DNA from: Diplonema papillatum
Lineage: Eukaryota > Euglenozoa > Diplonemea > Diplonemida > Diplonemidae
NCBI GenBank assembly: GCA_030068145.1
Contig: JAPJBO010000205.1
Coordinates: 225,014-289,013, forward strand
Length of the DNA: 64,000 nt
Direction of reading: 5' to 3'
A program made the translations under genes and the position numbers. Shown in pieces: positions 31,341-41,658 of the stretch (position 1 is the first letter of the stretch; every line of letters starts with the position of its first letter). The notes under the pieces were generated by a model. The model was given only the letters and a program-made list of their open reading frames with translations, had not been told where the DNA came from and searched no databases.

Positions 31341-32165
31341 GCCGACGTTCAGCAGGCTTGCCTTCTGTCAAACTCTTCGCTTCTCATCGTATAACCTCTG
31401 GTGACCCCCCCTCCCCGCAAGTAAACAGTGTTGCACATAAATATTCCGGCGCCCACCTTTATCTGTGGGTCTGTATGCCTCTTGTCTCCGATGTTGATAA
31501 ACTCTTCACCGTGTTGTCTTTTCCTTCGCCCCCTGTGTGTCTAGGAACTTAGCCAGGATGACATGAGCAGGCCCTGGTGACCGCCAGTCTGATCCACGAC
31601 CGCTCCCTTGGGGGGGTGGTCCGGGCCCCGGTTACTGCCATCGCCGACCACCACAGGCTGAACTTAGCGTCCCGAACTGTGCTGGTAAAGAACTTGGCAA
31701 CCTCAAGTAGCATCTCTCGCACCCGAACTTTGCTTTGCCAGATCTTCCAGCATTTGCTTCACCAGAACTTAGCAACGCCCAAACTCGAATTTACTTCGCC
31801 CGAACTTTACTGCTACCCGAACTTTAACTGCTGCCTCGAGTCTCGCTGGGCGCCGGTCTTTACCGGCGCACGTTGATGTACCGTGTAGTTTGAAATTAGA
31901 ATGCAGAGTACCTGCAGCAATGGCCTCGTGGATCGTAGCGTGGTAAACAGCTCCAAGCAATTCTATGAACTCCAGGGGATTGGGATGGACCTGATAGGCC
32001 AATGGTATACGGTGGTTCACCGTGATAGCCAGCGGCAGGCAGCATATTTTGAGCATTAAAAGAGTTGTGAGTCTGCTTATTCAAGGAGGCAGTATTTCTC
32101 TCTGGTTATCGCAAACAAGGTCCCGACCCGCAGTTAAAGGGAACCTCGTCAAAGAAACACAAACC
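31341..32165. other. non-coding stretch before the CAP gene
   Basis: Several CCGAACTT motifs recur at 31640-31825. An R8 relic lies at 31895-32060 (GGGATGGACCTGATAGGCC, CACCGTGATAGCCAGCGGCA). No other gene. Confidence 0.45.
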
Positions 32166-32906
32166 ATGTTGCGCGGAGCCGTTTTAGTTGCCATTGCCTT
32201 GTCGTCGGCCGAGGCCCAATGTGACTCGGGGCGATCATGGTGCGACGGGAGTCTGAAGTCGGTGTCAGGGACCGCGCACGCGTGCAAAGACACCACATCG
32301 GGGCCCTGTTACAGCGAGCTGTCGGGGTGGCAGAAGGAAACGGTGCTCGAGAAACACAACCGCTACCGCGGCAACCACGGCGCTTGCCCTCTGTCGTACA
32401 GTGACCGTTTGGCGCGGTATGCGAAGGACAGCGCTGGGTTCCAAACGACGTGCACCACCGAGTCTTTGACACACAACAACCCGCCGCGGGACCCGGATTC
32501 TGGAAACCGACTCGGCGAGAACCTGGCGATGGTCATGAACGGCCAGCAGCTGCAGGACTGGGACGCCTCGCAAGGCGTCGCGAACTGGTACTGCAAAGAG
32601 GAAGGGTGCTACGACTACGGAACCTCGACGGGCTCCGGCACGATCGGGCACTTCACGCAGATCGTGTGGACCAACACGACCGAAGTCGGCTGCGCGCTGT
32701 GCCACGTGCCCTCCGGGGCGTACTTCAAAAAGTACCTCATCTGCAGCTACTCGCCGCCGGGTAACTACCGCGGGCAAAACGCGATCAGCGTCCGCGAGCC
32801 GCCTGCGGTGGCCCAGGGGTGCCCGTCGTCGCACGCGTCTGCCACAAGCGCCTCGCTGCTGGCCGCCTTTGCCTTCGTCGCGGTGATCTCCCTCGTGATC
32901 GGGTAA
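32166..32906 (+). CDS. secreted CAP-domain (SCP/TAPS) protein, probably GPI-anchored
   Basis: 246 residues from the ATG at 32166. Residues 1-18 are a signal peptide ending near SSAEAQ. The CAP (CRISP/antigen 5/PR-1) domain spans about residues 50-205. Visible family marks are LEKHNRYRGNHG, GENLAMVM, CAP1 motif GHFTQIVWTNTTEVGC and CAP2 motif YLICSYSPPGNY, plus paired cysteines. The C-terminus is a small-residue SSHASATSAS segment followed by a hydrophobic tail with no charged end, the pattern of a GPI-attachment signal. CAP proteins act outside cells, binding sterols or lipids or modulating partners. A precise role is not known. It is a paralogue of the CAP domain at 46006. It is intronless as read. 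Confidence 0.9.
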   Translation: MLRGAVLVAIALSSAEAQCDSGRSWCDGSLKSVSGTAHACKDTTSGPCYSELSGWQKETVLEKHNRYRGNHGACPLSYSDRLARYAKDSAGFQTTCTTESLTHNNPPRDPDSGNRLGENLAMVMNGQQLQDWDASQGVANWYCKEEGCYDYGTSTGSGTIGHFTQIVWTNTTEVGCALCHVPSGAYFKKYLICSYSPPGNYRGQNAISVREPPAVAQGCPSSHASATSASLLAAFAFVAVISLVIG

Positions 32907-32936
32907 ACGACGCGCTTTTTCTTTGAACGCAGTGCC

Positions 32937-33080
32937 CGATCGATTTTGCGGAAAAAGCTGGACTCAGGACGCAAGTGAAAACGCCGCAGGTTCGTCTTTT
33001 CCGAAACAACGCACTATCGAACCTGCGCACTTCTTTTCAACATTTCTCCGCGTTTCAGTTTCAGACCGACGCCGTGTATA
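32937..33080 (-). repeat. R9 repeat, degraded
   Basis: GGACTCAGGACGCAAGTGAA, AACGCCGC and CAACATTTC correspond to R9 read in reverse. It follows the CAP gene by about 30 bp. Confidence 0.5.
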
Positions 33081-33384
33081 GGTGAGGAGCTCCTGGAGAG
33101 GTCTGCGCCTGAAAATGACACGAAGCGTCGAGAGTCGTGTGCCTACGGGTCCCTGGTGCTGGTATGCTATCAGCAGCCACCAACCACCCAGCACCACCAG
33201 CAGTATCCTCTACGTGCTCTAGGACGGTATGTGGTAGCACCAGCAGCCACTACACATCCTACGTTGTATGGTATCGTGGTATGCATCAGCAGCCACTGTC
33301 GCTATACAATGCACCGTAGTGCTACGAGGACGCGGTAGAGTGTGTGGTGGTTGCTCCGAGATGGTGTCCCCTCCGCTCCAACTC

Positions 33385-33387
<3 letters not shown>

Positions 33388-33461
<74 letters not shown>
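33388..33461. repeat. (CT)n microsatellite
   Basis: About 37 CT units without interruption. Confidence 0.97.
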
Positions 33462-33471
<10 letters not shown>

Positions 33472-33654
33472 GGAAGGTCCAGCGCGATAGCGATGGCAAC
33501 ACGAGAACACAATGACAGGAGGGTGGGACCGGTCGGCCCTGGGACTGCTGAGGCGTGACAAACCCGCCCCTGTCCCCACCCCCCAGCCTGCCCGAGCCCC
33601 AGGAAGCCCGGTCAGTCGATGACTCCCACTATCGCAACAATATTCCAATCACAA

Positions 33655-33780
33655 AATAATGTAGCCCACACGAAACACCGGTGAATTTGGGTTTAATGGC
33701 GGGCGTAAGCGTTCAACACCACTTTGTAGTTGTATTGTTTTCTCCCCGTCGAAAAGCACAAGGCAGTCCTCGAGTATTGT
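33655..33780 (+). repeat. R1 repeat, central and 3' parts
   Basis: GTAGCCCACACGAAACACCG, GGTGAATTTGGGTTTAATGG, GCGGGCGTAAGCGTTCAAC, TTGTATTGTTTTCTCCCC and GTCCTCGAGTATT. Confidence 0.75.
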
Positions 33781-33934
33781 GTTTTTGTGTTCTCTCTCGT
33801 AAGGTCAGCGCTGTAGCGATGACGACGAGAACGCATGTAGGTCAGTAGGGAAAGGCCCTGGGGCTGCGAAGGCGTGACTACCCACACTTTTTAACTTGTT
33901 TTCTGTGTTCTCTCTTTTCTCTCTCGCTCCCTCG

Positions 33935-34062
33935 ACCCCTGCTTTGTAGGAATTGCTCTAGGAGGCCGCCATCAGCACCCCGAAGGGGGGCAGACGAGCC
34001 GCAACCTGCATGTCACACAGGTAAAGCTGGGTTCAGCGCCGGATGCCAGCGGTTCGTAAGGA
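33935..34062 (+). repeat. R1 repeat, degraded 5' half
   Basis: CCCCTGCTTTGTAGGAATTG, AGGAGGCCGCC, CACACAGGTAAAGCTGGGTT. Diverged outside these blocks. Confidence 0.55.
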
Positions 34063-34807
34063 AAGATGCCCCGGGAGAACGTCCGATTCCCTATGCGAGT
34101 TCTGTTTCCCGGACAAAAAGTGGCCTGTTTAGGCCAAACTCATTTCATCCAAAAAATCCTTCTCCGTAGGATGCAAGCAAATGGCCTTTGTTTACCTTGT
34201 TTTGCTACGGATCAGATGGCCTTCTTCGCAACTCAAATGAGAATGCAAACGCACACACCGATCCTTTTACCTCGTGGTAACCACAACCTTGAGAAAGGTC
34301 AGCCGGAGACTCTCTGGAGTTTGACGCGAGCTTTCGCTCAGGAAGCCTCAAGAAAGCAACCATGAAGTTTGGCCGAAAGCGGATATCTGCGATACTTGCC
34401 TTGCTTTGCATCCTATGTTTCCGTTAGTGTATATTTTTGTAGCGATGTGCGCGTGTCGCTGCGAGAACCGTCTTTTCGACCCCACCCCCTCTTCCCTTTC
34501 TTTCCGAATTTTAGGACCATCTCGTCTCATACCAGTCCGTGTGTGCTATCGTCGGTTTGGTGGTTCACAGACTGCTCCGAAGCAGACGCGACCGTTTTAG
34601 TGTTGCTACGAATCCCGAGCGCGCTGAAGTTGGTACCTGACGCACTGAAGTCCAGTGCTCCTGTGCGGACGATCATTTGATGTTGCGACGATCGCAACCA
34701 CGCTGCAATGGGTAACCCCACACTCCATCGCGAGCGATCTCTTGTTGGTAAGGTTTCTGGAGCTGAAGGCGCAACCACCAAATCCGAGTAGCGTGCATTG
34801 GCCGGTG
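34063..34807. other. non-coding stretch
   Basis: An R7 relic lies at 34290-34335. No gene supported. Confidence 0.35.
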
Positions 34808-34890
34808 GAAGACTTGATGCTAGCATCAAGCATGTATGAGCGGCAATGGTCTGCCTGAACATTAAGCTATGACTTACTCCCCCCCCCACC
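34808..34890 (+). repeat. R5 hairpin repeat
   Basis: GAAGACTTGATGCTAGCATC, GTATGAGCGGCA, a short GGCA/TGCC stem, then GAACATTAAGCTATGA. Confidence 0.65.
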
Positions 34891-34989
34891 GGCTTCCCTC
34901 CGGCATAAATAGAGCGGGGGCGCTTTGTTTGTGCAGTATGCTCAAATCTTTTGCGATGGCTCAAGCACAAGCATCAACAAAGCAACACA

Positions 34990-35073
34990 GATATGCTCAG
35001 CCCATCGGCAGGTGTAGGCTGATCCCAGCAACATAGGTAGGCTCAACCCATAGACAGGTGTAGGCTGATCCCT
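34990..35073 (+). repeat. ~45 bp direct duplication
   Basis: Two copies of (A/G)GCTCA(G/A)CCCAT..(G/A)CAGGTGTAGGCTGATCCC. Confidence 0.75.
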
Positions 35074-36127
35074 TGTCGTGTCGTTCAAGTGGATTGGGCG
35101 GCTCACGCACTGGAGAAGAAAGCTCTGCGCGCGGTGACACGATTCCGGCTGTGAAGAAAATGAAGTTATAACTCGCCTAGGGGATCAAGGGCTTGCCTGC
35201 TGGGCTTTCGGAAGAAACACGTCTGGAATTCAACCAATGCAAACGGCAGACACACCTGAGCGGAAGTGAGTTTTAGTGTCGGCTATATTAGTCACAATGT
35301 TGTAAAGTCTGCGAATATGTCACACCCCATTCATATCCGAACTTCAATGGTCAACCGGAGAGTCAAACGCAAACGGCACACATACCGCACGCGCAGAAAA
35401 AAGTACGGAGGTGCGAAGGACTACGGGCCTGCAAGTTCTGAACGAAGGTTTTGAGAGGCGCGACAGCGTGTTTGGAACCGGTTCGTGATCATCAAGGCTT
35501 CTTGCACAAGCCCTTGGGAACATGACGAATTTCGTACGTAGGGAGAGGACTACCGTGGCGTGTCTCCTCCTGCATCATTTGACGTGTTTCAATCTCTCTC
35601 TTTCCCTCTCTCTCTCTCGTAAGTTCAGCGCGGTGGCGATGACGACGAGAACACATTTTAGTGAGTGGGGAGAAACCCTGGGATGTGTTCGCTCTCTCTC
35701 TCCCTATTAATTTTCCGTTGTCCATAGAATGCGGGCTTCTTGCGCGGATTGTGCTGAGTGATTCGCTTGATGCTCGCTTTCGAAGCGAATATCTGCTTTG
35801 CGCGCATTCTATGTTTGTACTTCACAAAGAAAGAAAAACAAACTGGTGTTGTGCGCTCACGATCTAAAAGAACGTTGGCTTTTTTCCGTCCCCCTCTTTT
35901 TCTCGGGACCTCCCCACAGTGCCATCTGAGTGCAGCGGGCGTGGTGTTGGTTGTTGTCGCGTGCGAACCCGTTGGGAACTTCAAAGCATCTAGAGGACAC
36001 TTTCCTGCAGTAGCACGCCTCGAAGGGCCACCTTGCTGAAGGTTCATTCAAAAATGCATGAAGCGTCCTTCTCCTGACTTCGGTCAACCGTTCCCCCTGC
36101 AGCTTGCAGTATGTGTCGTTCTAATGC
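35074..36127. other. non-coding stretch
   Basis: Short CT runs at 35594-35620. No gene or clear repeat. Confidence 0.35.
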
Positions 36128-36305
36128 AGAACAAGTCTGGAAGAGAACGGAGCAATCTTTACAAACAAACAAAAAAAAGAGTCTTTAGGTAGCCGCCTGG
36201 GCGGCGCCAATCCGAGCGTACACAGCAGCAGAGAACGCGTTCCAGGGGGCCACCTTCGTCACTCGGTTTGCAGTGAACAGCCAAACCCTGCCTCTCGTGC
36301 TTCTT
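36128..36305 (-). repeat. R10 repeat, reverse copy
   Basis: Reverse complement shares with 39225-39415: CTCGGATTGGCGCCGCC, AGGCGGC, AAAGATTGCTCCGTTCTCTT and the segment around GGTTTGGCTGTTCACTGCAAA. Confidence 0.75.
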
Positions 36306-36440
36306 CGCTTCTCCGGCGCGGCAAGGACCAGATACTGCCCATTGGCTGCTAAGCACCCCCCGACCGGTCAATTTGCCACTCTTGTGGCCCTCTATTCGCC
36401 GGGCGGTGCCATCAGTTCGTTCCGCGTTGCGTTAAGAAAA

Positions 36441-36589
36441 GGGGGGGGGTCGAATAATATATAACAGTTACTTGACACACGTCTGGTTGTCTAAAAACAC
36501 TACCACTATTTGATCCTGCTACTGCTCACTTTTTTTATTATTCGACAAATCGAATAAGAACACAGGTGTAATTATTCGACCCCCCCCCC
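36441..36589. mobile_element. MITE-like element with G-run termini
   Basis: Ends GGGGGGGGGTCGAATAAT (36441-36458) and ATTATTCGACCCCCCCCCC (36571-36589) are inverted repeats. A further TCGAATAA/TTATTCGA pair lies inside. The element is 149 bp and A/T-rich in the middle. No target duplication is clear. Confidence 0.7.
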
Positions 36590-36599
36590 AGGGGTGGCC

Positions 36600-36862
36600 C
36601 TAAGCGGCCAGATTGCGGAGTCGTTGGCAGAATCTGACCTGACCCCCCCCCTATACAGGCTATTTTCACTGTGGAGGGGGGACGCTACCTGTCACTCTCT
36701 AAGGTGGTCACCACGGTGGCTGGTCAGAAAAAAAAATTTTTTTTTGGCCCAAATACCCCAAAAACCACACTTTGAAAATTTTTTGTGGGCCCACTTTTGC
36801 CAGGAAATTTTGACCATTTCACCTTAGAGAATTCGACCACCCAGCCTCCAAGGCAACTGCAC
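36600..36862 (-). repeat. R4 repeat, uninterrupted copy
   Basis: Reverse complement of the 18716-19225 copy without the R3 insertion. It serves as the unfilled-site reference. Confidence 0.8.
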
Positions 36863-36869
36863 TGTAGAA

Positions 36870-36954
36870 GGGGGGGGGGGGGGGGGGGTCCCTTGCAAAG
36901 TCGTTGGGGGCCCTCAGGGTAGTGTCAGCACTGCCCCCCCCCCCCCCCCCCCCC
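36870..36954. repeat. paired long G and C runs
   Basis: 19 G at about 36870-36888 and 21 C at about 36934-36954, 45 bp apart. On one transcript they could pair. Confidence 0.85.
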
Positions 36955-37139
36955 TTTACATGATGCTGGCGCGGCAACCCCATGTCCACTGTGCTCTGCT
37001 GAGTTTACTTCGCAGATTGCCACCATTAAAAGAAGACAAGTCAGTGCTGCCTAGCGAGTCGCAGTCACAATCAGGGCGAGTGCCCTGAGTTTTTTAACTG
37101 ATTGCTCAGACACGGTTGTAGGGGCCTTCTCCCCGTGAC

Positions 37140-37325
37140 GGATTCGCCTGTGCTCTAGTAGCACGGGTGGTCCTGGCTGTGACAAACCACACTGCAGACA
37201 CTCAGGTTCCACGTTGATGATGGTCCACCTTACGTGTCCGTGGCTTAAAGGACCGAAACACGGCGCAGACGGGACCAGTGCGGTGTTGAGCACATACCCA
37301 TTCCAAGCACGTTCTTGCAATACCC
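37140..37325 (+). repeat. R6 repeat
   Basis: GTGCTCTAGTAGCACGGGTG, GTCCTGGCTGTGACAAACCA, GTCCGTGGCTTAAAGGACCG and GACCAGTGCGGTGTTGAGCA. It ends about 130 bp before the membrane-protein start. Confidence 0.8.
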
Positions 37326-37456
37326 CCTTTACACGATGCTCAGCGACCGGCCGCAGCTCAATTAAGGCGCGGTCAACCGTGTCGCCTCGTGAAGGCCTCC
37401 CACGACACCTGCAGCTTGCAAAAGAAAGAAAAAAAGGAGCGAACGATCGCAAGACA

Positions 37457-39154
37457 ATGGCTGCGCCCCGCACCGACTCGAGCGCCCTGATATTCGACGA
37501 TTTTCAGAGCACGTCGTCCGCGGGCTTCTGGTTCGCAGCCGTCGCCGCCCCTGTTTTCATCGTCGCGTCGCTCGTGTACCTGCGCCTGAAGGGGGTCGTC
37601 GGCAACGACAAGTATTTGAACACGGCGCGGCGGAGTCGGCGGTGCGAGGTGGCCGTCCTGGCGTGGCGGGTGGCGGTGACCGCTTTCGTGCTGGTGCAGG
37701 TTTTCGCGTTCAGCTTCGACGACGAGTGGGACCTCGCGTTTTTCACCCTGTGGAACTTCCTCATCCTGGCGCTGTACTTCGTGTTCGGGACCGCCGTCAG
37801 CTGCATGAACGTGCGCATGGCCCCAGACGAGGTTATCGCTGTGAACTACAGGAGATCCCTCCCCAACGTTGAATACACCCCTCCGGCTGCCAAGGAACCG
37901 ACGGCGTCATCACCATCGACGGTTCATCGATGCTTCTCAGTCACGCACCAGGTACGTCTTGATAGGGCAGGATGCTAAGCAAAGAAGCGGACAAAGGCAG
38001 GGGGCTTGCCTCTTGTGGGGTTTCACATGTTACCCCTTACGTTACGGACGGAGGGAAAGGGCGTTGCCCAGGGTGCAGAAAGCCTTCAGGGAAAACTCTT
38101 GGTCAAACTCGTAGCACTCGTGGCACGTCTGTTCACAGCAGCAAAACGTGAATCCTTTTTTGATGTCTTTACTGCGGAGACGCAGTGTCCAAAACAAAGC
38201 TCGGGGTCGGACATTTCCAACATCAGGATACATTAAGTCCTCCATCCGAAAGGGCCTAAGAGTTAGCGTTTGCCCAACCAGGGCATATTTGGTTTGGAGT
38301 ACCACTGCTTTCCGACTGCTGAGGGGCTTATGACACCACGGGTTCATCTGGCATCTGCAAACAGCAGTCGAAAGGGCTTTCTGAATGGTCTGCACAAGGC
38401 ACCCCCCCGACACGACAACACACACAAACAGGGAAAGAGTCCTGTGTGGAAAAAAAATTCTTTCTCTAACTGAAGCGCGTCAACAAAACTCCTTGCCAAA
38501 CAAACAAACAAAAGTCGCTAGACACCAAACTGATCGTCCTTCGGGGATCGACTGTAACACAAAAAACAACACACGGTGGTGTAAGCGAAGAACAAATAGA
38601 TTGTGGTTGTTCTGTATTTTCCCCTCTAGTAGTAGTAGTAGTAGTAGTAGTAGGCTCTACTCCTAGCTTTCCTCCCTTCCATTCGGAGTCAAAGCGGCGA
38701 CGTCGAGTATTTTGATACCCGGCAACCCCTGCAGGTGCTAGGCGAGGTCGAGCTGCCGACGGCTGTGTTTCTCAGCGTCGTGGTGTGGGCGTACTTGGCG
38801 CCGTCGGAAACGTTCTCGGACTGGACGGACTACAACAGCATCGTGCACCATGCGTTCAACTCTGTGTTCATGGTCACCGATTTCCTCGTCGGCGGATACG
38901 GCATCAACCCGCATCACTTTCCTGTCGTCATCGTGCTCACCTCACTGTACACCATCTGGCACCTGATCGGCAACGCCGAGTATGGAATCATTGCGTACGA
39001 GTTCTTCAAGACGGATGACGATGCTTTCATTCCGACGCTTCTCGGGCTCCTGGCTGGCGTTGTCGTTGCGTACTTTCTGATGTTTGGGATGAGTCGCCTG
39101 AAGCAGAAATGCTGCGCGTGCTGCGAGACCAGCACAGCGGACGGCACCGTGTGA
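37457..39154 (+). CDS. multi-pass membrane protein, AIG1/FAR-17a or Rolling-stone-like (two exons)
   Basis: Join of 37457-37951 and 38735-39154, 304 residues. The intron is 783 bp, GT-AG (CCAG|GTACGT to CCTGCAG|GTGC), phase 0. About six hydrophobic segments are visible: residues 22-43, 70-90, 98-120, 172-190, 230-252 and 268-288. The pattern FFTLWNFLILALYFVFG resembles the TxWN...LYF segment of AIG1/FAR-17a and Rolling-stone relatives. HHAFNSVFMVTDFLV resembles their conserved HxxN segment. YTIWHLIGN fits too. AIG1/ADTRP are threonine hydrolases of fatty-acid esters of hydroxy fatty acids, while Rolling-stone proteins act in myoblast fusion. Which applies here is not decided by sequence. The C-terminus is Cys/Lys-rich (KQKCCACCE), perhaps palmitoylated. 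Placement between inverted R10 copies is noted. Confidence 0.8.
38330..38716 (+). repeat. R2 repeat, degraded, inside the membrane-protein intron
   Basis: ACACGACAACACACACAAAC, AACAACACACGGTGGTGTAA, GCGAAGAACAAATAGATTGT, CTCCCTTCCATTCGGAGTC and CGTCGAGTATTTTGATA follow R2 order. A (TAG)n run of about nine units (38627-38652) has grown at the CCCCTCTAG segment. The repeat ends 18 bp before the splice acceptor. Confidence 0.75.
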
Positions 39155-39224
39155 CGAGCGTTTTTCCAGCGATTGGTACGATGGGCCAGCCCATCTTCTG
39201 TGCTCCCTTGCACAGCACGGAGAC

Positions 39225-39415
39225 CCGTCGGCAAGAAGATAGCGTGTGAGACGCAGGGTTTGGCTGTTCACTGCAAAGCGAGTGACGAAGGCCACCTGGA
39301 ACGTGTTCACTGCTGCTGTGTACGCTCGGATTGGCGCCGCCCCAGGCGGCCACCTAAAGTCACTTGTTTGTTTGTAAAGATTGCTCCGTTCTCTTCCAGA
39401 CTTGCTTCTGGATTA
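39225..39415 (+). repeat. R10 repeat
   Basis: GTTTGGCTGTTCACTGCAAA, GAGTGACGAAGG, GCTCGGATTGGCGCCGCCCC and AAGATTGCTCCGTTCTCTTC. It pairs in opposite orientation with 36128-36305, so the two copies bracket the membrane-protein gene. Confidence 0.75.
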
Positions 39416-40454
39416 GAACGAGTCAGGGCGGGGTGTCGTGATATTAGTGCGCACTCACAGCCGTCGCCCACCAGAGCTCAGTGCGTATTGCGAGCAATTA
39501 ACTGCAGGCCCCGTCTTCCGTCGGAAGGGCCAGCGTGGAAGAGGGTGGCATCAAACTGGTCCAGGTGAGCATGCAGCGGACGTGTTGCCGTACGTACTCT
39601 CACGCCCACCACGAGCGTATTGTTATCTCCGTACCGTAAATGTGTACTTCTACCGGTGTGTACCGTGCTCCAGGAGACGGTGGCAGCCCGATACGAGCCC
39701 AAGCCTCACTGAGTCGTATTATACCGTCTTCCGGGGGGGGGGCGTGCACGTTGTCAGAGGCCGGCGCACGAAGAGGCACGTTCTTACACGAATACGATAA
39801 AAACTTCGCGTCAGTTCCTTCGCATTGCTGATGGAAAAAAAATACACAAAAAAAAAAAAAAAAACTTCCAGGCAACTGACTGAGCGATTCTCACCGGAAA
39901 CACGGCACAATAAAAGCACCATTTATTTATGGAATCAACTACCTCCGGGTCGTTGATAGCTTGCTGTCGTTAGGGGGTGGCCACGCGGCCACAGATTCGT
40001 GATTCTGCCCTCCCTACATCAACGTATTTAACTAATAACATAAACGCAAACCCGTGCGACTTCTGGCAGAGCTTACTGCGCCCGGAACACCTACACACGT
40101 GTTCGGTCTGCAGAAACAGCAATTTGGCCGAGAAGAAAAGAAGAAACAGAAAAAAGACTCTTGCCCCCCCCGCCTCACAAGTCAAACGGAGACTTTCAAA
40201 AACCGACCGCTTACTACAAGAAACAGTCTAGGAAAAGGCCGCTCCGGGTCCAAGAACGTGCAGTCAACCGCAGCTTGCTAAGCTGGTCGCAGGCAGCACA
40301 ATGCCACACCCCCGTCCGCTCTGCCCTATGCTGACCGTCTCTACGAGCTTGTGTTCGGCGCAAGCGCCGAGCCCCGCGTGATGCCAAAAACCTGAGTATC
40401 CGCTGGACGTACCCTTCGTGCCAATGAACGGCGGCACCTCGTTTTCCCCTTCGA
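39416..40454. other. non-coding stretch
   Basis: No gene. A-rich run at 39842-39865 and an R7-like scrap at 40185-40205. Confidence 0.4.
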
Positions 40455-40640
40455 TTTCTTAAAGACTAAAGGGAACATTTCCGGACCAACGGTTGCACAC
40501 GAAGGAAAATTCGTACAGGAAGCCCATACCCTGTACAGCCGAAGCGCAGCACAGAAACTTTCGCCGGTGTTATTCATCACCTCCGGTCAGTTGATACTGA
40601 TCGTCCCATGCTTCGTTTGTCCGTGCAAGCCCCACATCCG
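40455..40640 (+). repeat. R12 dispersed repeat
   Basis: AAAGGGAACATTTCCGGA, CATACCCTGTACAG, TCAGTTGATACTGATCGTCC and GCTTCGTTTG. See 15775-15998. Confidence 0.6.
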
Positions 40641-40699
40641 ATAAATGTTTCCATTTGGATTCCCCTGGGGACCAACAATACCTCCCCCTTTTTTTTTTT

Positions 40700-40819
40700 G
40701 TCGTATAAGATCGAAGATCTTAGAAGATTAATACTATTCCGACGAGAACTAACACTTGTACAAAGGTTATTACCCCGTCGCTCTCGAGAAGAACACCGTA
40801 ATTTTACCCCTCGCTTGCC
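40700..40819 (+). repeat. retroelement terminal repeat A1
   Basis: Begins GTCGTATAAGATCGAAGATC and ends CCCCTCGCTTGCC. The short palindrome AGATCGAAGATCTT-like start is shared with A2. Confidence 0.9.
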
Positions 40820-40829
40820 TCAAGTAAAG

Positions 40830-41645
40830 ATGCCGAAAAAGGTCACAGCGGAATATCTGGCAACCCTCAAGCTCGTCGAGTTGCGCGCTATCGCGGCCGA
40901 ACTCGGGGTCGACGTTAAGGGCCTGCGTTCGAAGGCCGACGTCGCCGCTCGCATCGTCGAGAAGAAAGACGGCGCCCCGCTAGAGGAGAGTGACGACGAG
41001 ACAGACGGAGACGAAGATTCGGACGACGCAGCCGGGCAAGCCGACGATCAGGCAGAGGCAAGGGCGCGCGTTGCGCACGCAGAAGCGAGCCAGGCGCAGG
41101 CCCCCCTACCCTTTCACCCTGAGCCGCAGTGGCATACGAGACCCCCGTTCTCGGAAGGGGAACTGGCCGACCCCGCTGAGTGGCTCCGTGATCCCTGGCG
41201 CGCGTTCGAAGAGGCGAAGCGGACCTGGGGTCCGTCCACGCTGAGAGCGGCGAGCGCCAAACGCGAGGTGGCGCGTGCGTTTGAAGTCATTCGTCAGCTC
41301 GTCCCCGGTATGCGCGACCCCGCCATTCAGGACGTCATAGGCGGCCTGATACGCGATGCCATCACAAGGAGATGGAACCCAAGGGCGTTGGCGGCGGCAG
41401 AACAGCGGGCGAAGTGGGCGGAGTTCCCGTCCGAGATTTCGGAGCTCAAGGACGCCTACGACAAGGAGATGAAGAAGATGCCGTCCCGCTTCCGGTCCAG
41501 GGGCGCAGAACACCGTCTACGGCACGGCGGAAAGGGGTACAGGGGGCACAGCGCGCCCCGCGAGTCGTCGTTTAAGGGCGACGGACGAAAAAACGGAAAG
41601 GGCGGAAAAGGCGGATGGAACTCGGGGAGGGGTAATCGTTGGTGA
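40830..41645 (+). CDS. retroelement ORF1, SAP-domain Gag-like protein
   Basis: 271 residues from the ATG at 40830. Residues about 12-45 are a SAP-type DNA-binding helix pair (VELRAIAAELGVDVKGLRSK). A long acidic stretch with DDETDGDEDSDD follows, then a helical middle. The C-terminus is rich in Gly, Arg and Lys and suits nucleic-acid packaging. First of the three element genes. Named a Gag-like protein by position and composition. SAP domains in this position are a less common arrangement. Confidence 0.75.
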   Translation: MPKKVTAEYLATLKLVELRAIAAELGVDVKGLRSKADVAARIVEKKDGAPLEESDDETDGDEDSDDAAGQADDQAEARARVAHAEASQAQAPLPFHPEPQWHTRPPFSEGELADPAEWLRDPWRAFEEAKRTWGPSTLRAASAKREVARAFEVIRQLVPGMRDPAIQDVIGGLIRDAITRRWNPRALAAAEQRAKWAEFPSEISELKDAYDKEMKKMPSRFRSRGAEHRLRHGGKGYRGHSAPRESSFKGDGRKNGKGGKGGWNSGRGNRW

Positions 41646-41658
41646 AGGCTACCCCTTC

